Below, piece by piece: positions 1 to 9,587 of a stretch of DNA of 64,000 nt; position 1 is the stretch's first letter; every line of letters starts with the position of its first letter. Made by a program: the position numbers and the translations under genes. Source of the stretch: Parietaria judaica (lineage: Eukaryota > Streptophyta > Magnoliopsida > Rosales > Urticaceae); NCBI GenBank assembly GCA_954871525.1, contig OX940862.1, positions 34,278,232 to 34,342,231 on the forward strand, given 5' to 3'. The notes under the pieces are model-generated. The model did no database searches. It saw only the letters and a program-made list of their open reading frames with translations, and was not told where the DNA came from.

Positions 1-526
1 TCCCGCCGATGACTCTATCTTTCTCTCTTCTCTTGATAATTACCAGCCCCCCCCACAACTGGGAAGCTCTTCCTCTATTTATAGCCCCGCTGGGACCTTC
101 TCCGCTCGAATCTCTTGGATGATCTTCAGATGGTCCCCCCATGGAATATCCTGTGGTCCTCTTCTCTGACATTCTCGACGCCTGCCAAAGGGGCTTGTTT
201 TCCACTAACGTTGTCCCCTCTGACACATCCCGCGCGCGCTACCCTGCAGTGGTCCCCTCGGACCGTACCTTCTTGTCGTATCCTAGGTCGAAGCCCTAGA
301 CCTCAATGGGCTTGAGGCCCATCCTCGGTCATCGCTCTCCCCCGATGGGCCGCGAGCCCATTGCGATATGACCATCTTCGAGGAGCCCAGGCTCCACTCC
401 TGGCCACTAACCTCCATCAGTGGGCCGAAAGCCCATCGCCATTGCGCCCAACCCGACCCTCGTCGTTTCATAGGAAAACGACAAGTGTAAAGTTAGGAAT
501 GGATTTAACCAAATCCGACCTTAACA
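1..526 (-). repeat. 3' LTR of element A (incomplete)
   Basis: The sequence matches LTR 12045-12770 from about base 8 onward and ends at 526, where the minus strand starts TGTTAAGG. About 200 bases of the far end are missing. Bases 1-7 do not match the other LTR copies, so the LTR may be truly broken at about position 8 (deletion, nested insertion or assembly join) and not just clipped by the window. Confidence 0.85.
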
Positions 527-545
527 GTTAGTCCCCCATTTTGCC
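527..545 (-). other. Polypurine tract of element A
   Basis: On the minus strand the bases directly before the 3' LTR are AAAATGGGGGACTAAC, a purine-rich stretch in the place where plus-strand DNA synthesis is primed. The same sequence precedes the LTR of element B at 13378-13393. Confidence 0.65.
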
Positions 546-833
546 AAGTGTGGGCACTTGGGAAAATGTAAGAGGAGGAAATTCCGCGCGACGACCCTCG
601 TCGGGCGACGAGATCACCCCATTGAGGGTCGTCGATCACCGACGAACTCCTCGCGATGAGAGAATGCTTGGAAGCCTGTTGCGCGACGGCTATCATCGGG
701 CGACGGGGCCGAACCTCCGAGGATCTCCTCTCGACGACGGTGCCTTCGCGGTGAGAGATCAGCTCCCCGAATCGATGCGTCAGCGTCCCATCACTGCGCA
801 TGCAGGCGACGCCTCGAATCCCCCCCGCATTTA

Positions 834-1112
834 ATGCGGGGTTCCCCAGGCACTCGAGTACCTACTTTATGGGATTCCCAACGGCTCCTTCATCTCGACC
901 GTCGACAGCCTACGCACGCCTCCATCCTGGGCCGTTCGATCGAATCGCGCCCCTTCGGCTTCTCTCTCCTCCCTCCTTATACTCGAAATGCCTCTCTATT
1001 TCTCTCTTTCTTCTTTCATTCGCTCTCACCCTTCTCACTTGCTCTTTTTCTCGCTCTCGAAGCTCCTGCTCCTTCCCCATCTGTCTCTCACTCTCTCAAC
1101 CTTCTTCCGATC
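834..1112 (+). promoter_or_regulatory. Probable promoter/leader of the antisense gene
   Basis: The pyrimidine-rich tract (TCTCTCTTTCTTCTTTC type) upstream of the ATG at 1113 looks like a plant 5' leader. The same block is kept almost unchanged in element B (12808-13086, inverted). The open frame through it (to an ATG at 834) has no recognisable protein character. The transcription start is not visible. Confidence 0.4.
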
Positions 1113-4100
1113 ATGGCAATGGCCGGGAAAATCTTCCAGACCAGGTCCCCTCTGTCTATCTTGACGGAGGCGCACCGGGACCATTTTATCAAGAATTATG
1201 TCGACAGCGAGAAGTACCTGCTCCGGCTCCCGTATCCAGGCGAGCACGCCGACGAGCCTCAAGACGACTGCATTGCCATCTATGAGCACTTCTTCACCGA
1301 CGTGGGCCTTCACCTTCCGGTGCCCAACCTCATTGTGGCCTTCCTGGCGGCCTTCAAAGTGCCGATAACCCAAGTAAGTCCCAACTCCATCCGTCTCCTC
1401 CTGTGCACTCTCGTGCTGGGATTGGAACAAGGGGTCGAGGTCACTCTGGAGGACCTCATGACCCTATACTACTTCTCGAGGAACCCAAAAAACATTGGGC
1501 GCCTCTCGCTGTCGCACCGCCACAACCCCCACATCCTCCTGAACCCCCCGAACAAGGAGGCGATGTGGGAGAATCGCTATTACTTCACGCGCGTGAGCGC
1601 GTCGACGTTCGGCCCCAACCACGAGGAGCTGCCCCGCGCCTGGGTCGGCGATCAGGATATCATCAAGTTCTCGCCGTCGACCGACAAGGGCGTCGTGGCC
1701 CGCTTCACAAGCGTGCGCAACGCGCTTCTCGCCAACGATCGCCGCGATTGGTTCCTCGACTTCAACGCCGCCCGGATCGTGAACTCGGGTATTTACCGCC
1801 TCTGCCACATTATGGGGCCGCCTCCTCGCTCGCTTTTCCCGCCTGGATTTCGGGCCGAGGAAGGCGAGAAAGGCTCGTCGGCTCCTCCGCGGAAGAAGAC
1901 GCCCAAGGCTCCTGCGAAGAGCCGCAAAAGGAAATCCCGCTTCGACGTGACCGGCGAGGAGTCCTCTCGCCAGAAGAGTAAGCCCTCCCCGACGCCGGTG
2001 CCGCCCCCGCGAGACCGGTCCAAAGATGGCTACCTGGGGTTAGTCCCCCGAGAGGGAAGGGACCGCGTGATCTCGCACGACAATCCTCCGCTCCGTGACG
2101 CTTCCTCCGAGCATCGCTCCGAGCCCGCGGCCGACGCCGATGCGCCCCTTCGAGCTGTCGACGTGACGCCACCTGTCGCGGGTCGCTGTTCGTCGGAGGC
2201 TCCTGCCCCCCGAGAGTCCCCTCGCCGCGAGGACTCCCAGGTCGACCTCTCCCCTCGTCAAACTCCGCTCGGAGCCCGCGCCGATGAGACGGTTGTCCCC
2301 GCTCCTGGCTCTGAAGCTGCGCGCGAGGACCTCTCGCCAAAGGGGTCCGAAGCGGCGACAGAAGTCACGCCTGGCGCGGGGACCGCCTCCGAGCCGATCA
2401 TCGTCACGCCCTCCGTCAGCCCCGCGACCGGGTACTCCCGGCGCACCCGTCGGGAGGTGAATTTCGACGATGACTTCGGCAGCCTGGACTTCTCTGATGT
2501 CGTCCTGCCCGTCGTCGACTTTCAGTCGACGGAGCCTCTCGCCGACCCTGCTCCTTCTACCGTAGAGGTCACCGAGCAGGCCCTCCTGGATCCGACCCCA
2601 GGGGTCGTGAGCGGCGAGGACGCCGGAGACGCCCCTGCCTTAGGGGACGAGAAGATCCCCGCCCCGCCGGCCTCTCCCCGCGAGGCGACCGTCGCAGCGG
2701 CTGAGGGTACCCCCACAGCCGCTCTCCCGGCGGTTGCTCAGCCTGACCAGGCAGAAGATGCCCCGCCGGGCGCCTCGCAGCCCGCAGCTGGGCCCCAGGG
2801 CGAGGCTCCTCGGGGAGCCGTCGGCGTTCCCGCCTCCGGCACTTCCCTGTTCAGGACGAATGCCTCCTGCGAGTCGTCTTCGATCGAGGTCTCGCCCGAA
2901 AAGGAGGCATCGGCGGCGCACGAGACGACGAGCGGTGAGTGCTTGCTTCTCGCCAAACCTCCCCACCCCTGGAAGAAAGCTCCCGGAGAATCCTCCAAAG
3001 CGGGCGCCCCCTCACCGGACGAACTTCTGCCCATGTTCCCACAAGGCATGGTGAAGGGTTCGACCGTCGTCTGCTATCCGAGCTTCCCCGATCCGCCCAC
3101 TCAGGCTTCTTCCAAGGAAGAATGGGAGAAGTATTCGGCCGACGCGATCCACGGCCTGTCGATGTCCTCCCAACAGTTTCGTCCCGCCGGCAGCTCACTG
3201 GCGACCTCCTCTCGCTACCGCAAGGCAGCAGCTCTTACGCTCCAAGGCATCGCGCTTCTTAATGACATGATCCTCAACGAGCGCGACACTTCCCACGAAC
3301 ATGCGTCGGAACTGCTCGAGATGGGTGCCCAGGTCGGTGAGCTCGAGTGTCATCTTCAGATTTCCATTGCTGGGGAGCGAAGGTACCGGGATGAGGCCAA
3401 CCGGCACCGTCTGGCCCTTGAGGAGGCCAAAGCCGCCCTGGAGAAGGAGGCTTCCCTTCGCCAGCAGGCCGAGCTGCAAGTTGAAGAGCAGCAACGCGCC
3501 CTCGTCGACGAGGCGGAGCGCCATCGAAGCGCGACTCACGACCTCACCGTGGCCCTCGAGAAGAAGACGAGGAGGCTGGCTCGTCTGAGCGAGGCCATCG
3601 GCGCTCCTCCCGAGGAAGAGAGTCGCTTGGTTTCTCGGGTAACCAACGCTCTGAAGAGGCTCGCCGATGAGCTGGAGGGCGCGCAGGCGGAAGTCGTCGA
3701 GGAACGTAGCGCACGGCTGCGTCTCTTCGAGAAAGCCAAGGCCAAAATCCAGCGTCGCGATGAGAGGTTCGCGGCTCTCGATGAGTCCGTCGACCATCAC
3801 CGCATGGTCGCCGGCTACAAGGCCAACCTCGACATGGTCGAGAAGCTTCCTCCCGTCGCGACGGTGGGGAAGCTCCTGCCCCTCTTGCCGAAGTGGCGCG
3901 GGATCATCGCGGAGCATTCCACGAGGGTGAAGGAGCTAGAGGTGAGGTCTGCTCTTCCTCTGGATTCGCCGCCTCTCTCGCCTTGCGATCCTCCCTCCAT
4001 CGAGTCCGAGAGGCTGGCCGCCTTCGCAGCGGGGACGACTGTCTCGGCTTCGGACTCCGTCGACGAGTATGGGACCAACGACGAGACCCTCTCGATCCAA

Positions 4101-4130
4101 GAGCCGACGGTACAGGATGGCCTTCCCTAG
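1113..4130 (+). CDS. Antisense extra gene of the Tat retrotransposon (Transposase_28-like, coiled-coil protein)
   Basis: This 1005-residue ORF runs opposite to gag-pol, between integrase and the 3' LTR. I take the ATG at 1113 (MAMAGKIF) as start; the frame is open back to 834, but that part reads like leader sequence and is pyrimidine-rich. The first ~230 residues (for example LPYPGEHADEPQDD, FFTDVGLHLPVPN and SPNSIRLLLCTLVLG) resemble the plant 'putative gypsy type transposon' family (Pfam Transposase_28 as I recall it). A basic stretch at about 255-300 looks like a nuclear localisation signal. A long Pro/Ala/Glu-rich low-complexity middle follows, then a heptad-rich coiled coil at about 740-900. 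Function is unknown; antisense genes in this position are known from Tat elements. An AATGAA-rich stretch near 4235 may be its polyadenylation region. Confidence 0.75.
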   Translation: MAMAGKIFQTRSPLSILTEAHRDHFIKNYVDSEKYLLRLPYPGEHADEPQDDCIAIYEHFFTDVGLHLPVPNLIVAFLAAFKVPITQVSPNSIRLLLCTLVLGLEQGVEVTLEDLMTLYYFSRNPKNIGRLSLSHRHNPHILLNPPNKEAMWENRYYFTRVSASTFGPNHEELPRAWVGDQDIIKFSPSTDKGVVARFTSVRNALLANDRRDWFLDFNAARIVNSGIYRLCHIMGPPPRSLFPPGFRAEEGEKGSSAPPRKKTPKAPAKSRKRKSRFDVTGEESSRQKSKPSPTPVPPPRDRSKDGYLGLVPREGRDRVISHDNPPLRDASSEHRSEPAADADAPLRAVDVTPPVAGRCSSEAPAPRESPRREDSQVDLSPRQTPLGARADETVVPAPGSEAAREDLSPKGSEAATEVTPGAGTASEPIIVTPSVSPATGYSRRTRREVNFDDDFGSLDFSDVVLPVVDFQSTEPLADPAPSTVEVTEQALLDPTPGVVSGEDAGDAPALGDEKIPAPPASPREATVAAAEGTPTAALPAVAQPDQAEDAPPGASQPAAGPQGEAPRGAVGVPASGTSLFRTNASCESSSIEVSPEKEASAAHETTSGECLLLAKPPHPWKKAPGESSKAGAPSPDELLPMFPQGMVKGSTVVCYPSFPDPPTQASSKEEWEKYSADAIHGLSMSSQQFRPAGSSLATSSRYRKAAALTLQGIALLNDMILNERDTSHEHASELLEMGAQVGELECHLQISIAGERRYRDEANRHRLALEEAKAALEKEASLRQQAELQVEEQQRALVDEAERHRSATHDLTVALEKKTRRLARLSEAIGAPPEEESRLVSRVTNALKRLADELEGAQAEVVEERSARLRLFEKAKAKIQRRDERFAALDESVDHHRMVAGYKANLDMVEKLPPVATVGKLLPLLPKWRGIIAEHSTRVKELEVRSALPLDSPPLSPCDPPSIESERLAAFAAGTTVSASDSVDEYGTNDETLSIQEPTVQDGLP

Positions 4131-4390
4131 GGGAATTGTCTTTGTATATTTTGGTTTTTCTTTTGCGAATTTTGCTGTTATATTTTCTTTGTTGCTTTGG
4201 CCTCGGGCCCTTTCTTTGTACTTCACGAACACTTAATGAATGAAAAAGATCTTTACTTCCTCTGCTGAACTTTAGTTATCGGCTCGCGACCGTCGTTTTC
4301 CTAACTTTCTCGCTTCATTGGGGTCGGCTATCCTCCCCCCTCTTATCGCAGGCCGGCGAGCTAACTCTCGTTTCTTGGCCTTCGAGGCCT

Positions 4391-4690
4391 GACGAGGGCG
4401 TGATCGCGTCGTTCCTCGCCGAGGATCCCGAGCACTACGACCTAGCGCGTGACCTGATCAACGAGCTAACTCTTCGGGTCGCGATGCCTTCTTCGACGGA
4501 TCTCGAAGACAACTCCTCTGCAGCTGGACGCCTAGACCTGTTGCCGCCGACTGCCTTGACGAAGTTCCTAACTCGCGACCCTCGTCATCTGGCCGCCTTC
4601 TCGGACTTTGCCGGGGACATTCTCGACCGAGCGATGTCGGATTGCGTCGATGACCTCGCCGACTCCATTTTCAAATCCGACGAGGGCTGA
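4391..4690 (+). CDS. Small GC-rich ORF downstream of the antisense gene
   Basis: An open frame of about 96 residues from 4400, acidic and helix-prone (motifs DLARDLINELTLRV and DRAMSDCVDDLADSIF), follows the antisense gene on the same strand after 270 bases. Base composition matches the antisense gene and not the T-rich spacer to its right. It could be a separately spliced last exon of that gene, a small independent ORF, or a remnant. I recognise no domain. Confidence 0.3.
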   Translation, partial: DEGVIASFLAEDPEHYDLARDLINELTLRVAMPSSTDLEDNSSAAGRLDLLPPTALTKFLTRDPRHLAAFSDFAGDILDRAMSDCVDDLADSIFKSDEG

Positions 4691-4905
4691 CGCTTAAGAC
4701 TGCTTGTGTTTTTCCGACTTACGTGACTTGTGCCGGTTTGCTTACGAGGCTATGATGTAAATGTGAATGTTATAAACTTATAAGTCTTTTTGGCATATGA
4801 ATACACAAAGATCTTTTGTAATTACGTCACTGTTGTATATGTATGTGGCTTCCTTTGTATGGGGTCTTAGTGTGGAGGATGCAGGCTTGAGCATCCTCTC
4901 CTTCC

Positions 4906-4931
4906 CCCCCCCCCCCCCCTTTTTTTTTTTT
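4906..4931. repeat. Poly-C / poly-T tract
   Basis: A run of C directly followed by a run of T lies in the spacer of element A, just before the 43-bp array. Length here is prone to sequencing error. Confidence 0.9.
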
Positions 4932-5041
4932 GATAATGGAACGAACATAGTAATTGACGGTGGAGGGGAAACTTGTCGCGATACTGCTTGCTATCGCTGG
5001 CCCTTTCGATTACCTACTTCGAGGCTCTTTTTCTTTGCCCT

Positions 5042-5646
5042 GATGCCCTCGAGGCTTTTGTCAAGGTTCTTTTTCCCTTTTCATGGTGCCATCGAAACTT
5101 TTGTCGAGGCCCTTTTGTTCTTTGTCGTGGTGCCATCGAATCTTTTGTCGAGGCCCTTTTTTCTTTTTCACGGTGCCATCGAATCTTTTGTCGAGGCCCT
5201 TTTTTTCTTTTTCATGGTGCCATCGAATCTTTTGTCGAGGCCCTTTTTTCTTTTTCACGGTGCCATCGAATCTTTTGTCGAGGCCCTTTTTTCTTTTTCA
5301 CGGTGCCATCGAATCTTTTGTCGAGGCCCTTTTTTCTTTTTCATGGTGCCATCGAATCTTTTGTCGAGGCCCTTTTTTCTTTTTCACGGTGCCGTCGAAT
5401 CTTTTGTCGAGGCCCTTTTTTCTTTTTCATGGTGCCATCGAATCTTTTGTCGAGGCCCTTTTTTCTTTTTCACGGTGCCATCGAATCTTTTGTCGAGGCC
5501 CTTTTTTCTTTTTCATGGTGCCATCGAATCTTTTGTCGAGGCCCTTTTTTCTTTTTCATGGTGCCATCGAATCTTTTGTCGAGGCCCTTTTTTCTTCTTC
5601 ATGGTGCCATCGGATCTTTTGTCGAGGCCCTTTTTTCTTCTTCTTC
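5042..5646. repeat. 43-bp tandem repeat array in the Tat 3' spacer
   Basis: GGTGCC recurs at 5085, 5129, 5172, 5216, 5259, 5302, 5345, 5388, 5431, 5474, 5517, 5560 and 5603, giving 13 good units of 43 (twice 44) bp plus a degenerate one from 5042. Each unit reads GGTGCCATCGAATCTTTTGT, then CGAGGCCC, then a T-rich tail with CAT or CAC. Because 43 is not a multiple of 3, all three forward frames stay open across the array; this is a property of the unit and not evidence for a protein. Such subrepeats are known in the 3' untranslated region of Tat/Ogre elements. Confidence 0.95.
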
Positions 5647-6098
5647 CTCTAAGTCACGCGCGGTGGAGAGTCCGATGAAAATGTCGTTCTCGCCACGGCG
5701 GCGTTCTTAGAGTGTCGACGACGATGGCTGTTCATTTTTGCTATTGATTTTGCTTTCGTGCCATTTTTAGGCTTTGTTATTTTCGCTTTCGCTTCGCGCT
5801 TTATTTTAATGTGTTTGATCTTGCAATCGACGCTTGGTTCGCGGCTGGTCGTGCGCTGCTCTTACTTTGAGGTTGTTCATAAATGTTAGCCTGTAAGATT
5901 GTTAGAAAGATAATTTGCCATAAAGGCGAGCCTCGTTAAACCCTTCGAGTCCCCCGTACGGGTGCGGCTCGCGAGGGAAGAGTACTCCCTGTTTTTATTA
6001 GAAACGAGCCGGGGCTATGAGTGGTCCCGAACATGTGGGTCGGGACATCCCATTAGGACGATAAGGTATGTAAACATAAGGAATTGGGGCGACAAGGC
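5647..6098 (-). other. Spacer between integrase and the repeat array
   Basis: About 450 bases of non-coding spacer in element A. I see no gene. It is less T-rich than the array and has no further tandem repeats. Confidence 0.6.
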
Positions 6099-9000
6099 TT
6101 ACTGATAAAACTTTTTGAGGTGCTTGACATTCCAACTGCGAACCACCTCGAGGCCGGCCAAGTTCTCGAGCCTGTAAACTCCCGGTTTGACCACCTCCAC
6201 GACCTTGTATGGGCCTTCCCAATTTTGCTCAAGCTTCCCCGCATTCAGCTCCGCCGTGTTCTGGAAAACCTTGCGGAGCACCAACTCTCCGGCCCTGAAT
6301 TGCCGAGGGCGGACGCTCTTATTGTAGAACCGAGCGATGGTGTTTTGGTAGTTGGCGATGTGCACTTTAGCCCGCTCCCGCTTTTCGTCGATGTGGTCCA
6401 GCTGATGGAGCAGTCCTTGGCTGTTATCGTCGGGATGGCTTGGAGCCCACTCTCGTCGCAGACTGGGCACTCCCACCTCTGCCGGTATTACCGCTTCGAC
6501 CCCGAAGGCGAGTGCGAAAGGGGTCTCGCCGGTGGCCGAGTGGGGAGTTGTGCGGTAGGCCCAAAGGACTCCGGGGAGCTCGTCGGCCCACAAGCCCTTC
6601 TTCTCCTCGAGCCTTTTCTTGATGCTGTCGACGATGGTGCGATTAACCGCCTCCGCGTTTCCGTTCCCCTGCGGGTATCTCGGCGTTGATGTGTTCAGCT
6701 TGATCCTCCATCGAGCGCAGAAGTCCTGGAATCTCTTCGAAATGAACTGGGACCCGTTATCGGCGATGATCTCGCGGGGCAGTCCAAAACGTGTGACCAC
6801 GCTCTTCCAGACATAGCTCTCGACGTCCGAATCCTTGATGTTGGCGTACGCCTATGCTTCGGACCACTTAGTGAAGAAGTCCGTCACTACCAGCATAAAT
6901 CTCCGCTGTCGGGAGCCAGTAGGCATCGGACCAACGATATCCATCGACCACTTCATAAAGGGATATGGGACGGACACTACCGACAGCTTTTCGGCTGGGC
7001 AGTTGATCGCTGGAGCGTGGCGCTGGCACTTCTCGTACCTCTTGGTATGGTCGGCACAATCTGCGACCATGGTTTCCCAAAAGAACCCTTGACGCTTGGC
7101 CTTTCGCAGGAGGGATCGGCCTCCGGAGTGGTTGCCGCACTCCCCGCCGTGGATTTCTCCCATAACGTACTCTGCCTCCTTCCTGCCCAAGCATCGCAGT
7201 AGTATTCCTTCGAAGCTCGCCCTGTAAAGCCTGCCATTCAGAACAGAATACTTCGCGCTCTTGGTTCGCAGCTTCCTGGCCTCCTGCTTGTCATCGGGTA
7301 ACGTTCTGTCGAGGATATACCTGCGAAGAGGGGTGCGCCAATCCTTGTCTTCGTCATCGTCTACGATCCCCCGTTCATCGGGACTCAGGTTCTCGCATTC
7401 GATGTCGAGGATTTCTTGAGCGTCGTCATCCTCGTCCTGCTTCCTTGTCGTGCCGTCGCTAGCCCTGCGCTTCTTTTTTGGCGGACCTTCTTCTCGCTTG
7501 ATGCTGGGCTTTTCGACCGTCTCGACGGTAATCGAGCGGAGCTCGTCGATTTGGGTTGTTGAGCCCAAGCCTGCCAGCGCATCGGCGTGGTTGTTGTCGC
7601 CCCTCGAGACCTGCGTCAAAGTCCAAAAATCGAATTTCTTTGATAGGGATTCGACAACCCCGGCGTATGCTTCCATCCTTTCGTCGTTCTTCTCGTACTC
7701 CCCGTTAACCTGCTTGACCACCAGCTGAGAATCCGAGAAAGCGTTTACCTTCCGCACGCCCAGAGCCAGGGCCGATTGCATCCCGACGATGAGAGCCTCG
7801 TACTCGGCCTCGTTGTTCGTGGCGCGGAAAGCGAGGCGGCAAGCTTTTTCCACGACCTCTCCGACTGGGGAAACGAGCCTGATCCCGATACCCGATCCGA
7901 GCGACGTCGCCGACCCGTCGACGAGGAGCCTCCACATCCCGGTCTCATCGCGCGAGTCTACGAGCTCCTTCGGCAGCTCGATGAGGAAGTCAGCAAGGAC
8001 CTGCGATTTCAAGCTTGTCCGGAGTCGATACTCGATGTCGTATGCTCCCAACTTGATCGACCACTTTGTGATCCTCCCTGACTGGTTTGGGCTGTGCAGA
8101 ATGGACCTGACGGGCCTGTCTGTCATGACGACGATGGTGTGCATCTGAAAATGGAATCTCAACTTCTCCGATGCGTCAAACAGCGCGAGCGCCAATTTTT
8201 CGACCTGGGGGTACCGTGTTTCGGCGTCAAGGAGCTTCCGGCTGATATACGAAACAGGCTTCTGCTCGCCCTTCTCTTCTCGCACCAGCACCTGGCTTAT
8301 CGCGTGATCGGACACCGCGAGGTACAGATACAGAGGCTCTCCCGGCTCTGGCTTCGTCATGACTGGCGGCGACGAGAGGTAAGCCTTCAGCGCTTGGAAG
8401 GCCTCCTCGCACTCTCGCGTCCATTCGAACTTCTTATTCTTCTTCAGCAACTCATAGAAAAGCAGGGTCCGGTCTGTCTGCCGCGAGATAAACCGTCCGA
8501 GCGCGTTGATCCGTCCCGTCAGCTTCTGGACCTCCCTACGATTACGAGGCGAGGGCATGCTCTGGAAGGCTTCGACCTGGTCGGGGCTGGCCTCGATTCC
8601 GCGACGGGTCACCATGAAGCCCAAGAACTTCCCGGACGAGATGCCAAAGGTGCACTTCGTCGGGTTCAGCTTCATCTTATGCTCGTTGAGGACCCGAAAA
8701 CATTTCTCCAGATGCTCGACATGCATGGCAACCTTTAACGATTTGACGACCAGGTCGTCGATGTACACCTCGAGGGATTCTCCTATCTGATCGTGGAACA
8801 TCTTCGTCATGAGCCGCTGATAGGTGGCACCGGCGTTCTTCAGCCCGAACGGCATGACTTTGTAGCAGTACGTCCCTCGCTCGCTGATGAAAGCGGTCTT
8901 CTCCTCGTCGTCGGGGTGCATCCTGATCTGGTGATAACCGGAATAGGCGTCCATAAAGCTCATAAGCTCGTACCCGAGGGTCGCCTCGACTAAGCGGTCG

Positions 9001-9584
9001 ATGTGGGGCATTGGAAAGCTATCCTTCGGGCATGCCTTGTTGAGATCGACGTAGTCCACGCAGACCCTCCACTTGCCGCTCTTCTTCTGTATGACGACGG
9101 TATTGGCTAGCCACTCGGGGTATTTGACCTCCCGGATAGTTCCCATCGCCAGCAACCTGTCTACCTCGTCGTTGATGATCTTGTTTCTGTCGGCCGCCAT
9201 TTTCCTCCTCTTCTGTATGACCGGTCGATGGTTGGGGTCGGTGTTGAGCCGGTGGGTGATGACCGCGGGGTCGATCCCCGGCATGTCGTCGTTGGTCCAC
9301 GCGAAGCTTCCCTTGTTCCTCTTCAGGAACTCCACCAGCTGGGCTTTCACCTCCGGGTCGAGTCTCGCGCCTATTCCGATGGTTCTCGTCGGATCGGTCT
9401 CGTCGATGCAGACCTGCTCGACCTCCTCGACCTGCGGCCCGCCACTCCGCTCTTCTGTCGCCGGATCCTCGATGTCCTCAGCGTTAAGGATCCCCGGAAC
9501 CCCAGGATCTCCTCCTTTCCCTCTCTTCTTGCGCCGCTTCCTTCGCTTCGTCGTCGGGGGAGGCGGGGCAGCGATGGCTAATTG
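6099..9584 (-). pseudogene. pol: Retrotransposon Pol (RT, RNase H, second RNase H, integrase), broken by one in-frame stop
   Basis: Pol continues gag-protease in the same frame after the UAG at 9585-9587. Numbering from the methionine codon at 9350: reverse transcriptase about 40-210 (first Asp in FMDAYSGY, catalytic YIDD at 196-199), RT-linked RNase H about 320-450, a second RNase H about 465-600 (DGSATSLGSGIG, NNEAEYEALI, DSQLVV, HADALA), integrase HHCC zinc domain about 730-780, then the DDE core (MDIVG Asp at 804, DNGSQF, and Glu in GNAEAVNRT) and a C-terminal GPYKVVEV/LKKFY segment ending at 6099. A TAG at 6852-6854 falls after TKWSEA, between the first and second catalytic Asp, with the frame open on both sides; the family normally has Glu there, so one base change explains it. 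Everything else looks intact. Host-independent activity of this copy is unlikely. Confidence 0.92.
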
Positions 9585-9587
9585 CTA
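9576..9587 (-). promoter_or_regulatory. Probable stop-codon readthrough site between gag-pro and pol (UAG-CAA-UUA)
   Basis: The gag-protease frame ends with TAG at 9585-9587. The next two codons are CAA (9582-9584) and TTA (9579-9581), and the same frame runs on for 78 codons into the RT region with no other stop. UAG followed by CARYYA is the established leaky context first described for tobamovirus replicases. Its exact presence at the only junction where Gag and Pol must be joined supports readthrough as the way Pol is made. Confidence 0.7.

Noticed and set aside
541..833. Open frame of 97 codons upstream of the antisense gene, also present in element B (13086-13379)
   Set aside because: It is conserved only because both copies are nearly identical; there is no protein character and it overlaps the polypurine tract region and leader.
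5042..5646. CRISPR array
   Set aside because: Repeats are directly adjacent without unique spacers, and the DNA is plant nuclear.
4797..5710. Three overlapping long forward frames (up to 293 codons) in element A
   Set aside because: They are produced by the stop-free 43-bp tandem repeat read in all three frames; no domain, no codon bias and no sensible start.
6084..8993. Long plus-strand frames across the pol region
   Set aside because: Shadows of the GC-rich minus-strand pol frame, which carries all the expected RT and integrase motifs.
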